From Alcanivorax limicola (GTDB lineage Bacteria; Pseudomonadota; Gammaproteobacteria; Pseudomonadales; Alcanivoracaceae), in contig NZ_JAIOUB010000001.1 in NCBI RefSeq assembly GCF_019931215.1, forward strand, positions 1,085,955 through 1,149,954: a DNA stretch of 64,000 bases, in the 5' to 3' direction. Each line of letters starts with the position of its first letter. Within the stretch, counting starts at the first letter, position 1. Positions 53,948 to 63,967 of the stretch are shown here, piece after piece. A model generated the notes under the pieces. It ran no database searches. It was not told the DNA's origin and was given only the letters and a program-made list of their open reading frames with translations. A program made the position numbers and the translations under genes.

Positions 53948-55291
53948 TCAGTCCTTGTCCGGCACGCTGACCAGCTGTTCGCGTTCGCTTTCGTCCTTTT
54001 CGCTCAGGAACAGATCTTCCAGGGACAGCGACAGTGGTGCCGCAAGCCCCTCGCGCGCGGCCTGGCAGCGGTTTTCCAGCACCGCTTCCCAGGGGCGCGT
54101 CTGCTGCGCGCCGGTTTGCAGCTGTACTGCCGCGGGCCAGGGCGTCATCTGCACCAGATCGGCAACGCTCAGCGTGCGCAGATCGCGAGTCAGCACATAG
54201 CCGCCCTCGTCGGTGCGCCGCACCAGAGCGAGATCAATCAGCAGGTTGCGGAACTCATCCCAGCGGGTGGCCCCGGCCGCCTGCAACGTGCGGCGCAACA
54301 CAGCGGGCCGCAAGACACGGCCACGCTGCTGCTTGTGCCAGAGCACCTCGATCACCCGCAAGAGTGCCTGCAAACGCGGTGCATCGCGGCGATATTCGGT
54401 AAACACAACCTGGGTCCGCACCAGCTGCGCGCCCGCCAGCACGATGACCCAGGACACGTAGATCCACAACAGGAACAGGGGCACCGCCGCAAATGCGCCG
54501 TAAACCACCTCATAGCTGGGCGCAAAGCGGATGAACAATGCAAAGCCGCCTTTCGCCAATTCGAACAGCACCGCCGCAATGAAGCCGCCCAGCAGCCCCT
54601 GCCGCAGCGGCACATGACAATTGGGCACCACCACGTAGAGCAATGTCAGCAGGCCCGTCGTAAACAGCACGGGCAGGATCGCCAGCCACAGGCGCATGCC
54701 ACCAAAAAGGGCCACGGTATCCGTAACGAACGACGTGGAGGTGACATAGGAGCTGATGCCCAGCCCGGCGCCCAGCAACAACGGGCCAAGACTCAACACC
54801 GCCCAGTACATCAGCAGGCTGGTCACCCCCCGCCGCCGCTGGTTGACCATCCAGATGCGATTCATGGCATTTTCGATGGTACGCAGCAGCAGGATGGAGG
54901 TGACAAACAGAAATACCGCACCGATCACGGTAAGATTGGTCGCCTGACGGGTAAACTCGCCCAGATATTCTTGCACCTGGGCGCTGGCATCCGGCACAAA
55001 ATAATCCAGCACCCAGGACTGGATCGTATCACCGCGCTCCTGCAACGCCGGAATAGCTGCCAGAATCGAATAGGTCACGGTCAGTATCGGCACGATGGCG
55101 AACAGCGTGGTATAGGTCAGCGCCGCCGCACTTTGTGGCAGGCCGTCCTTTTTGAATTGCGCAGCCAGCAGTCGCACGAAGGTCACCGCCGCCTCCGCGC
55201 GCCCACTCACCCGTTGCCAATGCTGCTGCAGACGATCCGGCAGACGTTGCTGGAGACGCTGCTGCAACGTCTTCGCTGGTGATTCGCTCAT
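53948..55291 (-). CDS. YihY/BrkB-family inner membrane protein
   Basis: A 447-residue integral membrane protein of the YihY/BrkB (formerly ribonuclease BN) family. The family start LPQSAAALTYTTLFAIVPILTVTYSIL is near residue 50, and about six helices follow (for example LLMYWAVLSLGPLLLGAGLG and GAFAAVPLFLLWIYVSWVIVLAGAQL). A long cytosolic C-terminal domain of about 150 residues contains a winged-helix-like region. The N-terminus has QRLQQRL-type repeats. The function remains unsettled. Confidence 0.92.
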   Translation of the reverse strand: MSESPAKTLQQRLQQRLPDRLQQHWQRVSGRAEAAVTFVRLLAAQFKKDGLPQSAAALTYTTLFAIVPILTVTYSILAAIPALQERGDTIQSWVLDYFVPDASAQVQEYLGEFTRQATNLTVIGAVFLFVTSILLLRTIENAMNRIWMVNQRRRGVTSLLMYWAVLSLGPLLLGAGLGISSYVTSTSFVTDTVALFGGMRLWLAILPVLFTTGLLTLLYVVVPNCHVPLRQGLLGGFIAAVLFELAKGGFALFIRFAPSYEVVYGAFAAVPLFLLWIYVSWVIVLAGAQLVRTQVVFTEYRRDAPRLQALLRVIEVLWHKQQRGRVLRPAVLRRTLQAAGATRWDEFRNLLIDLALVRRTDEGGYVLTRDLRTLSVADLVQMTPWPAAVQLQTGAQQTRPWEAVLENRCQAAREGLAAPLSLSLEDLFLSEKDESEREQLVSVPDKD

Positions 55292-55389
55292 ACTTCCGTT
55301 ACCCGTGCGTCGACTGTACCCGATGGACTAGAATACCGGCACATCACCTGATTTACCCCACCATCAATTGCCATTGACGCAGAGGGACC

Positions 55390-55743
55390 ATGGCCGGATA
55401 TACGATCTATCATAATCCACGCTGCTCGAAATCCCGCCAGACACTGGCGCTGCTTGAGGAAAAAGGTATCAGCCCTGACGTGATACTGTATCTGCAAACG
55501 CCGCCGGATGCCGCCACACTCAAGCGTCTTGTTCAACAACTGGGCCTGACACACCCGCTGGAGATGGTGCGCAACAAGGAAGCGGAGTACCGCAGCGCAG
55601 GATTACAGGCTGACAGTAGCGCGGCTGACGTCATAGATGCCATGGTGCAATACCCGAAGCTGATTGAACGACCCATCGTCGTGCACGGCAAACGGGCTGT
55701 CTTCGGGCGGCCTCCCGAGAATGTACTGACGCTGCTGGACTGA
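55390..55743 (+). CDS. arsC: Arsenate reductase, glutaredoxin-dependent (ArsC)
   Basis: A 117-residue ArsC. The active-site Cys lies in YHNPRCSKSRQTLALL (near residue 12), and the arginines that hold arsenate lie in the RNKEAEYR region and in LIERPIVVHGKRAVFGRPPE. It reduces arsenate to arsenite using glutathione/glutaredoxin, producing the substrate of ArsM encoded at 33204. It is followed by wrbA after 6 bp, an order also found in Pseudomonas, so it may be housekeeping rather than part of an ars resistance operon. Confidence 0.9.
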   Translation: MAGYTIYHNPRCSKSRQTLALLEEKGISPDVILYLQTPPDAATLKRLVQQLGLTHPLEMVRNKEAEYRSAGLQADSSAADVIDAMVQYPKLIERPIVVHGKRAVFGRPPENVLTLLD

Positions 55744-56732
<989 letters not shown>

Positions 56733-56765
56733 CAGACAACCACGGCGTTACAACGGGGGGGCGTT

Positions 56766-57479
56766 GTGATTGATGACCGGCAATACATAGTGACACCCGA
56801 AGGGGTGCCTCTGGTGCTGACACTGGCCGGGCCGATCCCCCGCGCTGTGGCGTATCTGATCGATTTCTGCATTCGGCTGGTCGTGTATCTGGTCGCAGCC
56901 CTTTTTCTCGGCCCTCTGGGCGGCGTGGGCATGGGCCTGCTGCTGATTCTTTTTTTTCTGCTCGAATGGGGCTACCCCATTCTTTTTGAAGTCCTGCGCC
57001 ATGGTCAGACGCCGGGCAAAAAAGCACTGCATCTGACCGTCGTCAAAGAAGACGCCACACCGGTGGACCTGAACGCCAGCCTGATACGCAATCTGCTGCG
57101 CACCGCCGACCTGTTTCCCACCTTTTATCTGGCCGGTCTGATCACCATGCTGATCGACCGTCGTTTCCGCCGCCTGGGCGATCTGGCCGCCGGCACCCTG
57201 GTGGTGCATGTTACACCGCCGCCGGACAGCACCCCGCACAACGGCGATACCCCGTTAGCGCCGGACTGGGCCGTGACCATCAGCGACCGTCAGCTGCTGC
57301 TGAATTTTCTCGAACGCAGCCCGCAGCTCTCCTCCGGCCGCCGCGCGGAGCTGGCCCAACTGGCCTTCCCGGAACTCCCGCCTGACGCCGCAGCGCAACG
57401 CCTGCGTCACGTTGCGCTGTACATGCAAGGCGCAGCACAAGGCTCAGTACAGGGCCCGGCAGAAGGAAAGGCGCCGTGA
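56766..57479 (+). CDS. RDD-family membrane protein
   Basis: A 237-residue protein with an RDD-type membrane domain: PRAVAYLIDFCIRLVVYLVAALF, a second helix pair, and the family block GQTPGKKALHLTVVKEDATPVDLNASLIRNLLR followed by DRRFRRLGDLAAGTLVVH. The C-terminal cytosolic tail ends in a Gly/Ala/Gln-rich repeat (AAQGSVQGPAEG). It opens the RDD-SpoIIM-DUF4129-DUF4350-MoxR-DUF58 operon and overlaps the next gene by 4 nt. Confidence 0.9.
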   Translation: MIDDRQYIVTPEGVPLVLTLAGPIPRAVAYLIDFCIRLVVYLVAALFLGPLGGVGMGLLLILFFLLEWGYPILFEVLRHGQTPGKKALHLTVVKEDATPVDLNASLIRNLLRTADLFPTFYLAGLITMLIDRRFRRLGDLAAGTLVVHVTPPPDSTPHNGDTPLAPDWAVTISDRQLLLNFLERSPQLSSGRRAELAQLAFPELPPDAAAQRLRHVALYMQGAAQGSVQGPAEGKAP

Positions 57480-58555
57480 AGCAGCAGCAATTCGAAACGC
57501 GCTACGCGCCCTTCTGGGACGCCCTGACCCGGACCCTGACGCAACTGGAGCAACCGCCGCGCCGTCGCTGGCGCCGCCGCGCCACACGTGTGGCAGACGC
57601 AGTGACGGACGCGCCTTCAAGCACAACATCGGAGGAGTCCGGGGACTCTCTCAGGGACTCTCTCAGGGACTCTCTCGGAGACTTTCCCGCCGACTACCGG
57701 CGGCTGTGCCACCACCTGGCGCTGGCACGCCAGCGCGGCTATAGCCCGAATCTGGTCAATCGGCTCAATGCGCTGGTATTGCGCGGGCATCGCCAGCTTT
57801 ATCAGCACCGTCCACCGCTGCTGCCGCGCCTCAGCGAATTCTTGCGCGCCGATTTTCCCCGCGCCGTGCGCAGCCAGTGGCGCTGGCATGTCGCCAGTGC
57901 CATGAGCTTTATTCTCGCCATGGCGCTGATCTGGGGCTTGCTGGCGGTACAGCCCGAGCGCGTTCACAGCGTGCTCAGCGGCGAGATGATTGCCAACATC
58001 GAAGCCATGTACGCCAGTGATACGCGTCTCAGCGACGGGCGCGGCAGCGATGATGATGTGATGATGTTCGGCTACTACATCTACAACAATATCAGCGTGG
58101 CGTTCCGCAGCTTTGCCGGCGGCCTGTTCTTTGGTGTCGGCGCGCTGTTCATCATGATTTTCAATGGCGGCTTCTTTGGCGCTGTCGCCGGTCATCTGAC
58201 CAACGTGGGCGCCGGGGAGCCCTTGTTCACCTTTGTGATTGCCCATGGCGCACCGGAGATCACCGCGATCATCCTCGCCGGCGGTGCCGGTCTGCGCCTG
58301 GGCGCCGCCTTGCTGTCCCCGGGGCAACTGACCCGCCTCGCCGCCCTGCGCGCCGCCGCCCGCAGCGGGCTGCCGGTGATTTACGGCGTCTTCCTGTTGC
58401 TGATACTGGCCGCCTTTATCGAGGCCTTCTGGTCGCCCCGGGATCTGCCAGCACAGACCAAGTATCTGGTTGGCGGCCTCTGCTGGGCCTTGCTCACCGT
58501 GTATCTGCTCTTCGCCGGCCGCACCGCCACGGGGGATGACGATGTCCCACGCTGA
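57476..58555 (+). CDS. SpoIIM/DUF95 family membrane protein
   Basis: A 359-residue stage II sporulation M-like protein in a non-sporulating organism. The cytosolic N-terminus contains a DSLR repeat. Five to six helices follow, with signatures VMMFGYYIYNNISVAFRSFAGGLFFGVGALFIMIFNGGFFG and FVIAHGAPEITAIILAGGAGLRLG. Operon context with MoxR and DUF58 is conserved widely. The role, possibly in membrane-protein assembly or envelope stress, is not established. Confidence 0.92.
   Translation: MKQQQFETRYAPFWDALTRTLTQLEQPPRRRWRRRATRVADAVTDAPSSTTSEESGDSLRDSLRDSLGDFPADYRRLCHHLALARQRGYSPNLVNRLNALVLRGHRQLYQHRPPLLPRLSEFLRADFPRAVRSQWRWHVASAMSFILAMALIWGLLAVQPERVHSVLSGEMIANIEAMYASDTRLSDGRGSDDDVMMFGYYIYNNISVAFRSFAGGLFFGVGALFIMIFNGGFFGAVAGHLTNVGAGEPLFTFVIAHGAPEITAIILAGGAGLRLGAALLSPGQLTRLAALRAAARSGLPVIYGVFLLLILAAFIEAFWSPRDLPAQTKYLVGGLCWALLTVYLLFAGRTATGDDDVPR
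57642..57677 (+). repeat. 12-bp in-frame tandem repeat inside spoIIM
   Basis: GGGACTCTCTCA is present three times (third copy ends in G), encoding repeated DSLR in the cytosolic linker. The unit is a multiple of three, so copy-number change would preserve the frame. Confidence 0.9.
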
Positions 58556-60104
58556 ACAGCCATCCCGCCAGGCGCGCATCCAGGCACGCATGGCACCGCG
58601 CAATGCCTGGCAGGCCATGGACCTGGGCACGCAGCTGTTTCGCCACTGGTGGCGGCCGCTGGTGACGCTCTGGCTGCTCACCACCCTGCCCGCCATGGCA
58701 CTGATCCTGTTGCTGTGCGGCGGCAATCTGTTCTGGGCCGGTCTGTTGTTCTGGTGGCTCAAGCCGGTATGGGAAAGACCGCTGCTGGAATTCAATGCCC
58801 GCGCACTGTTCGGCAACCCGCCAACGCTGCGGCAATTGCTGCGGGATTTTCCTGCCTATGCCCGGCCGTATCTGTTCAGCAGCCTCACCTGGCGACGCCT
58901 GAGCCCATCGCGCAGCTTCAATGCACCGGTATATCAGCTGGAGCGCCCGGCGCGGGACAGCCTGCAACGCCGCATGGACGTGCTGCATGCCGAGCCGCAC
59001 CAACACGCAGGCACGCTGACCGTGCTGCTGCTGCATGTGGAGCAGTTTGTCCTGTTTGCACTGCTGTCGCTGCTGTATGTGCTGATGCCGTGGCAGTTCG
59101 ATCTGAGCCTGATCCACTGGCTCACAGGCGAGGAGGTGCGCGGCGCCGGCTGGATGTTTGCCTGCTGGTATCTCGCCATGACGCTGACGCAACCCTTGTA
59201 TGTCAGCAGCGGTTTCGCCCTGTACCTGAACAAACGCACCTGGCTGGAAGGCTGGGATCTGGAGCAGGGCCTGCGTGCCATTCGCCAGCGCCGCAGCCGA
59301 CACAACAAGGCCCGCGCCGGCAGCACTGCTACACTGTTGCTGCTGGTGCTTGTCGCGCTGCCCTGGAGCGATGCCCTGCATGCCGGGGCTGCGCCGCATG
59401 CCGCCATTGGCGCGCCCGCCGAGGCCGATACGCTGCGTGAGGAAGCCATTCAGATCCTCGCTGGCGATGACCTGATGCCAATGAGCACACACCGCACCTG
59501 GCGCCTGCGTCCGAACGATGAGCGCGACGGCGACCTGCTGAGCCGCCTGCTCCAGTGGCTGTTTGGCGACCGACAGAGCGAGCGCAGCGACGGCAGCCTG
59601 CACCTGCCCTGGCTCAGTGACGGCTTGCGCATCCTGCTGTGGACACTGGCGCTCGTTGTGGTGGTGTGGCTGCTCTGGTCCGGGCGACATCTGCTCAACA
59701 ACCGCACGACGCCGGGGCGCGGCACCGCACCGGCCAACACCCGCATCGCGGGGCTGGATATCGCCCGGGAAAGCCTGCCGGACGATCCCGCCAGCGCCGT
59801 GCACGCGGCACTGGCTGCTGGCGATTACCGGCTGGCCCTGAGCCTGCTGTATCGCCTGAACGTCCGGGACCTGCACCTGCGGCTGGCGATTGTGTTGCCA
59901 GAGGGTGCCACCGAAGGCGAACTGCTGACCCTGCTGCGGCGGCAACATGGCAACGACCGGGGGGTGGATTTTCTCTCGGCGCTGACGCCAGTCTGGCTGC
60001 GCACCGCCTGGGGCCACCGGCCGGTCAGCCACGAGGAAGTGGCCGCACTGACAGCACGGTGGTTCTCACGCGACACGGGTGACGACACCGGGAGGCCCGC
60101 ATGA
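58542..60104 (+). CDS. DUF4129-type membrane protein
   Basis: A 520-residue membrane protein with an N-terminal cytosolic segment, several helices (LVTLWLLTTLPAMALILLLCGG, ILLWTLALVVVVWLLW) and the C-terminal DUF4129 pattern RESLPDDPASAVHAALAAGDYRLALSLLYR. ATG 58542 has GGGGGA upstream and overlaps the SpoIIM stop by 14 nt. It overlaps the DUF4350 gene by 4 nt. Function unknown; it is a conserved member of the MoxR/DUF58 operon. Confidence 0.85.
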   Translation: MSHAEQPSRQARIQARMAPRNAWQAMDLGTQLFRHWWRPLVTLWLLTTLPAMALILLLCGGNLFWAGLLFWWLKPVWERPLLEFNARALFGNPPTLRQLLRDFPAYARPYLFSSLTWRRLSPSRSFNAPVYQLERPARDSLQRRMDVLHAEPHQHAGTLTVLLLHVEQFVLFALLSLLYVLMPWQFDLSLIHWLTGEEVRGAGWMFACWYLAMTLTQPLYVSSGFALYLNKRTWLEGWDLEQGLRAIRQRRSRHNKARAGSTATLLLLVLVALPWSDALHAGAAPHAAIGAPAEADTLREEAIQILAGDDLMPMSTHRTWRLRPNDERDGDLLSRLLQWLFGDRQSERSDGSLHLPWLSDGLRILLWTLALVVVVWLLWSGRHLLNNRTTPGRGTAPANTRIAGLDIARESLPDDPASAVHAALAAGDYRLALSLLYRLNVRDLHLRLAIVLPEGATEGELLTLLRRQHGNDRGVDFLSALTPVWLRTAWGHRPVSHEEVAALTARWFSRDTGDDTGRPA

Positions 60105-61516
60105 CGGCCACGACGGACACCCGCGGGCGTGGGCTGCTCCCCGGCGTACTGCTGGGCATCACGCTGATACTGATGACGGCCCTGCTGCTCAGCCGTTGCG
60201 AACGCTACAGCTATGTGCAGCACGATGCGCCACCGGCCAAGGTGCTCAGCAACCCCTTCTACGCCGCTGGCATCCTGCTGCATCAGCGTGGCCGCCCGGC
60301 GCGCACGCTGCACGGCAACGCCACGCTGTTTCCCCTGCCCCCCACCGATACACTGCTGATTCTGGATCAGGCGCGCAGTGGTCTGGACGAAGGGCGTGCC
60401 AGCGCGCTGCGCGGTTGGGTCGCCGACGGCGGCCAGTTGGTGGTGGCCAGCGGGCCCGCCCCCGACCTGTCCCGCGACCTGTCTCACACCCCGTCCCGCA
60501 ATCTTGCGTCGGACGACCATCATGACCCTCTGCTCTCGCCGCTGGGCATTGTTGTCGCGCGCAGTGATGTGGCCGTCACCGGCGACGACCCGGGCCCCTT
60601 CGCGGACCAGCTGCTCGGCATGGAAGGCTTGTTCCACCGCTTCTGCCTGTACGCGGGCGAAGACCGTGGCAGCGAATGCGAACGCGCCATGTGTGGCCGC
60701 CGGCGCACCCTTTACGACACGCCGGTCTATCCGCGCGATACGACGCAACCCCACGACAACACACCGCGACGCGTGGGCTTCGATGCGCGTATCGACCTGC
60801 GCCACGCGGATCTGCTGCGCGTCGATCACGACGACACGCCGATCAACGGGATGACGCTGTCTACTGCGCCTGTGCTGACCGGCGTGGCCGGCAACGCCGC
60901 CGGCACGCAGCTGATCCAGCTGGAATACGGCGCCGGTCGCATTACCGTGGTGACGGACCTTGCACCCTGGCACAACACGCAACTGCATTATCTGGACCAC
61001 GCCTGGATGCTGGATCATCTCAGCGCGGAAAGTCGCCAGGTCTGGTTCGTCCAGGGCCTGACCCTGCCGCCGCTGCATCACTGGCTATGGCGAACCGCCG
61101 CGCCCCTGATACTCACGCTGGCACTGTTGCTGGTGCTGTTCATCTGGCGCCATCTGCCCCGCCGGGGCGCCTTGCTGGAGGATGCGGGCACCCGGCCCGG
61201 TGATTTCCTCGACCACCTGCTGGCCAGCGGCCGACTGCTGTGGCGCACTGGCCAACAGGCAACGCTGGTGGCAGGCTTGCGCGAACAAGTCCGGTTACGG
61301 CTGCGCCACCATGGCGACGATGAGGCAGCACAAGTGGCGGCCGCTGCCAGACTCAGCGGCCTGCCCGCAGAGCGCATCGCCCGCGCCCTCAACGAACACC
61401 CCGGCACTCGCCCGCACGGCGCAGCGGCCAGTGAGTCAATCAAACACGACACCTTCAAACACGACACCTTGTTAAGCGACATTGAGACGCTGCACACACT
61501 GAGGCGCTGCCTATGA
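60101..61516 (+). CDS. DUF4350-type membrane protein
   Basis: A 471-residue protein with an N-terminal membrane helix (LLPGVLLGITLILMTALLLSRC), a periplasmic DUF4350 region (DTLLILDQARSGLDEGRASALRGWVADGGQLVVASG) resembling a glutamine-amidotransferase-like fold without an evident nucleophile, and a second helix near LILTLALLLVLFIW. The C-terminus has an in-frame repeat KHDTFKHDTL. It overlaps both neighbours by 4 nt. Confidence 0.85.
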   Translation: MTATTDTRGRGLLPGVLLGITLILMTALLLSRCERYSYVQHDAPPAKVLSNPFYAAGILLHQRGRPARTLHGNATLFPLPPTDTLLILDQARSGLDEGRASALRGWVADGGQLVVASGPAPDLSRDLSHTPSRNLASDDHHDPLLSPLGIVVARSDVAVTGDDPGPFADQLLGMEGLFHRFCLYAGEDRGSECERAMCGRRRTLYDTPVYPRDTTQPHDNTPRRVGFDARIDLRHADLLRVDHDDTPINGMTLSTAPVLTGVAGNAAGTQLIQLEYGAGRITVVTDLAPWHNTQLHYLDHAWMLDHLSAESRQVWFVQGLTLPPLHHWLWRTAAPLILTLALLLVLFIWRHLPRRGALLEDAGTRPGDFLDHLLASGRLLWRTGQQATLVAGLREQVRLRLRHHGDDEAAQVAAAARLSGLPAERIARALNEHPGTRPHGAAASESIKHDTFKHDTLLSDIETLHTLRRCL

Positions 61517-62598
61517 GCGAGATACACGACACTCTTACCACAACGGGCCAGACTAACGATCAGCCACGCGACCAGACAAGCGACCAGACAGCCGACAATA
61601 GTCAGGCCGCCGACCACCCGCCAGCGGACACCGCAAGCACGGCTGTTGTCGCTGCCGGCGACACCGCCCGGCGCATCGAAAGCAGCCTCAACCAGGTCCT
61701 GGTCGGCCAGCATCAGGTGGTGCGCGATATCCTCGTCGCCCTGGTCACCAGTGGCCATGTGCTGATCGAAGGGGTGCCCGGGCTGGGCAAGACGTTGCTG
61801 GTGCGCGCACTGTCCCGCTGCCTGGCACTGGACGCCGCGCGCATCCAGTTCACACCGGACCTGATGCCCACCGACATTACCGGCCACGCCATTTACGACC
61901 CCAAAAGCGAAAGCTTCCGCATTCGCAAAGGGCCCGCCTTTACCCAACTGCTGCTGGCCGATGAAATCAACCGCGCCCCGGCCAAAACCCAGGCCGCGCT
62001 GCTGGAAGTCATGCAGGAGCAACAGATCACCATCGAGGGCAAGGCGTTTCATCTGCCTGCGCCATTCATGGTGCTGGCCACCCAGAACCCCATTGATCAG
62101 GAAGGCACCTACCCGCTGCCGGAAGCCGAACTGGATCGCTTCCTGTTCAAGGTCCTGATCGACTACCCCGGCATCGATGATGAAAACCGCCTGGTGCGCA
62201 TGGTGCTCGACGGCACCATCGGCGATGCCCTGGATGTCAGCAGCCTCAGCGCCATCACCGACCGCGACGGCGTACTCGCCATGCAGGACGCCGCCCGGCA
62301 GATCACCCTGGACGCCGCCGTCCTCGACTACGCCGTGCGCCTGGTGCGCGAAACGCGGGACTACGCCGGCCTGTCCCGTGGCGCCAGCCCCCGCGCCAGC
62401 ATCGCGCTGACTCGCGCCGCCCGCGCCCATGCCTTGATGGAAGGCCGCGACTTCGTGGTGCCGGATGACATCAAGGCCGTCGCCCGCCCGGTACTGCGCC
62501 ACCGCCTGTGCCTGAGCGCCGACGCCGAAATCGAAGGCGTGCAGATGGAAGACCTGCTGAGCCGGCTGCTGGAACAGGTCCCGGCGCCGCGCCAATGA
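61513..62598 (+). CDS. MoxR-type AAA+ ATPase
   Basis: A 361-residue AAA+ chaperone-like ATPase. A low-complexity Thr/Asp/Gln N-terminus of about 45 residues precedes the core: Walker A GVPGLGKTLLVRA near residue 87, Walker B LLLADEINRAPAKTQAALLEVMQEQQ, sensor 1 LATQNPIDQEGTYPLPEAELDRF, and the sensor 2 region SPRASIALTRAARA. MoxR proteins work with DUF58 and VWA partners in maturation or stress; the DUF58 gene overlaps by 4 nt, but no VWA gene is in the window. Confidence 0.94.
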   Translation: MSEIHDTLTTTGQTNDQPRDQTSDQTADNSQAADHPPADTASTAVVAAGDTARRIESSLNQVLVGQHQVVRDILVALVTSGHVLIEGVPGLGKTLLVRALSRCLALDAARIQFTPDLMPTDITGHAIYDPKSESFRIRKGPAFTQLLLADEINRAPAKTQAALLEVMQEQQITIEGKAFHLPAPFMVLATQNPIDQEGTYPLPEAELDRFLFKVLIDYPGIDDENRLVRMVLDGTIGDALDVSSLSAITDRDGVLAMQDAARQITLDAAVLDYAVRLVRETRDYAGLSRGASPRASIALTRAARAHALMEGRDFVVPDDIKAVARPVLRHRLCLSADAEIEGVQMEDLLSRLLEQVPAPRQ

Positions 62599-63944
62599 TT
62601 CCTGAGAAACGGCTGTTCCAGGCGGTAGTCATACTGGCATTGCTGGCCGCAGGCCTGATCGTGCTGGGCGCGCAACTGCCCGCCTGGCGCAGCAGCGCCC
62701 TGCTGCTCTGGTCACTGCTTGCCGCCCTGCTGCTGGTGACTGCCGCCGTGGACGCCTGGCGCGCCTGGCGGCAACCGCCGCCCGAAGGCAGCCGCCGCTT
62801 GCCCGCCGCATTTTCCGCCGGCCTGCCCGGCACCGTGCAGCTGCGCTTCAACAGCGCCACCCTGCCCGATGAATGCCTGCTCAGCGACCAGCACCCCGCC
62901 GATGACAGCCACACCGGCCTGCCACTGGTGTTGCGCCGCGCCGACCAGGCGCTGACGCTGGTGGACTATCCCTATCGCCCCAGCCGACGCGGCCGGGCTC
63001 ATTTCGGCGCCGTCGAACTCTGGTGCCCCAGCCCCTGGCGCCTGTGGCAACTGCGCCGACGCATCGGCGCCCCCGTCGATGTGCCGGTCTATCCGGACTT
63101 TTCCTGGCTGCGCAATGCCCCGCTGGCGCAGAGCAACACCCCGCCGCAACGCCAGGGCCGACAAGTGAAACGCCAGGCCGGTGACGGCCAGGAATTCCAC
63201 CAGCTGCGCGAATATCGCCCCGGCGACACCATGCGGCAGATCGACTGGCGCGCCACAGCCCGGCGCGGTGAACTGATCAGCCGCGAATACCGCGACGAGC
63301 AGAACCGCCACATCATCATGCTGCTGGACGGCGGCCAGCGGCTGGCAACCCCGGTGGGCCAGCGCACGCTGTTTGATCATGCGCTGGACGCCGCCCTGCT
63401 GCTGTCCGCCAGCGCGCTGGATGAGGGTGACCGCCCGGGCCTGATGCTGTTCTCGAACCCCGAGCCGCTGTGGGTGCCGCCGCTGCGCAACCGCAGTGCG
63501 CTACACCATCTGCTCCATCAGGTTTATCCACTGCAGCCCGGCGCCCTCACCGCCGTAACCGAGGGCCAGACCAGCGACTACAGCAGCGCCGCCACGGCAT
63601 TGTTGCAACGCTGGCGCCGGCAGGCGCTGGTGGTGTTGATCACGCGGTTGCAGCCGGATGATTGTGAGGATCTGCTCGATGCGGTGCGTTTGTTGCGGGG
63701 GCGTTGCCGCATCATGATCGGGGATATTCAGTTGCCGGATCAGGTGGCGTTGCAGCGGTGCGATATCGACAGTGCGGACGATGCGTTGCGGGTGGCGGCG
63801 GATGCGTTGTATCAGCGGGATCGGGATGCGTTGCATGGGCGGTTGCGGCATGCGGGGGTGGTGGTCAGTCAGGGCACGCCGGAGGCGTTGCCTCAGCGAT
63901 TGAATCAGGCTTATCAGGCGTTGCGGCGGGCTGGGCGGCTTTAG
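62595..63944 (+). CDS. DUF58 domain protein
   Basis: A 449-residue protein with two N-terminal membrane helices (LFQAVVILALLAAGLIVLGA, ALLLWSLLAALLLVTAAVDAW) and the DUF58 signature FHQLREYRPGDTMRQIDWRATARRGELISREYRDEQ, then a VWA-like stretch IIMLLDGGQR. It starts at ATG 62595, overlapping the moxR stop. Codons change from C-ending to G/T-ending forms after about 63630, near the C-terminus. The dispersed repeat lies 24 nt after the stop. Confidence 0.92.
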   Translation: MIPEKRLFQAVVILALLAAGLIVLGAQLPAWRSSALLLWSLLAALLLVTAAVDAWRAWRQPPPEGSRRLPAAFSAGLPGTVQLRFNSATLPDECLLSDQHPADDSHTGLPLVLRRADQALTLVDYPYRPSRRGRAHFGAVELWCPSPWRLWQLRRRIGAPVDVPVYPDFSWLRNAPLAQSNTPPQRQGRQVKRQAGDGQEFHQLREYRPGDTMRQIDWRATARRGELISREYRDEQNRHIIMLLDGGQRLATPVGQRTLFDHALDAALLLSASALDEGDRPGLMLFSNPEPLWVPPLRNRSALHHLLHQVYPLQPGALTAVTEGQTSDYSSAATALLQRWRRQALVVLITRLQPDDCEDLLDAVRLLRGRCRIMIGDIQLPDQVALQRCDIDSADDALRVAADALYQRDRDALHGRLRHAGVVVSQGTPEALPQRLNQAYQALRRAGRL

Positions 63945-63967
63945 TGTCTTGTTTGTGGGTTTTTTCT

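Noticed and set aside
57476-58555. Sporulation capability suggested by a SpoIIM homologue
   Set aside because: SpoIIM/DUF95 proteins are common in non-sporulating bacteria within MoxR/DUF58 operons; no other sporulation gene is present.
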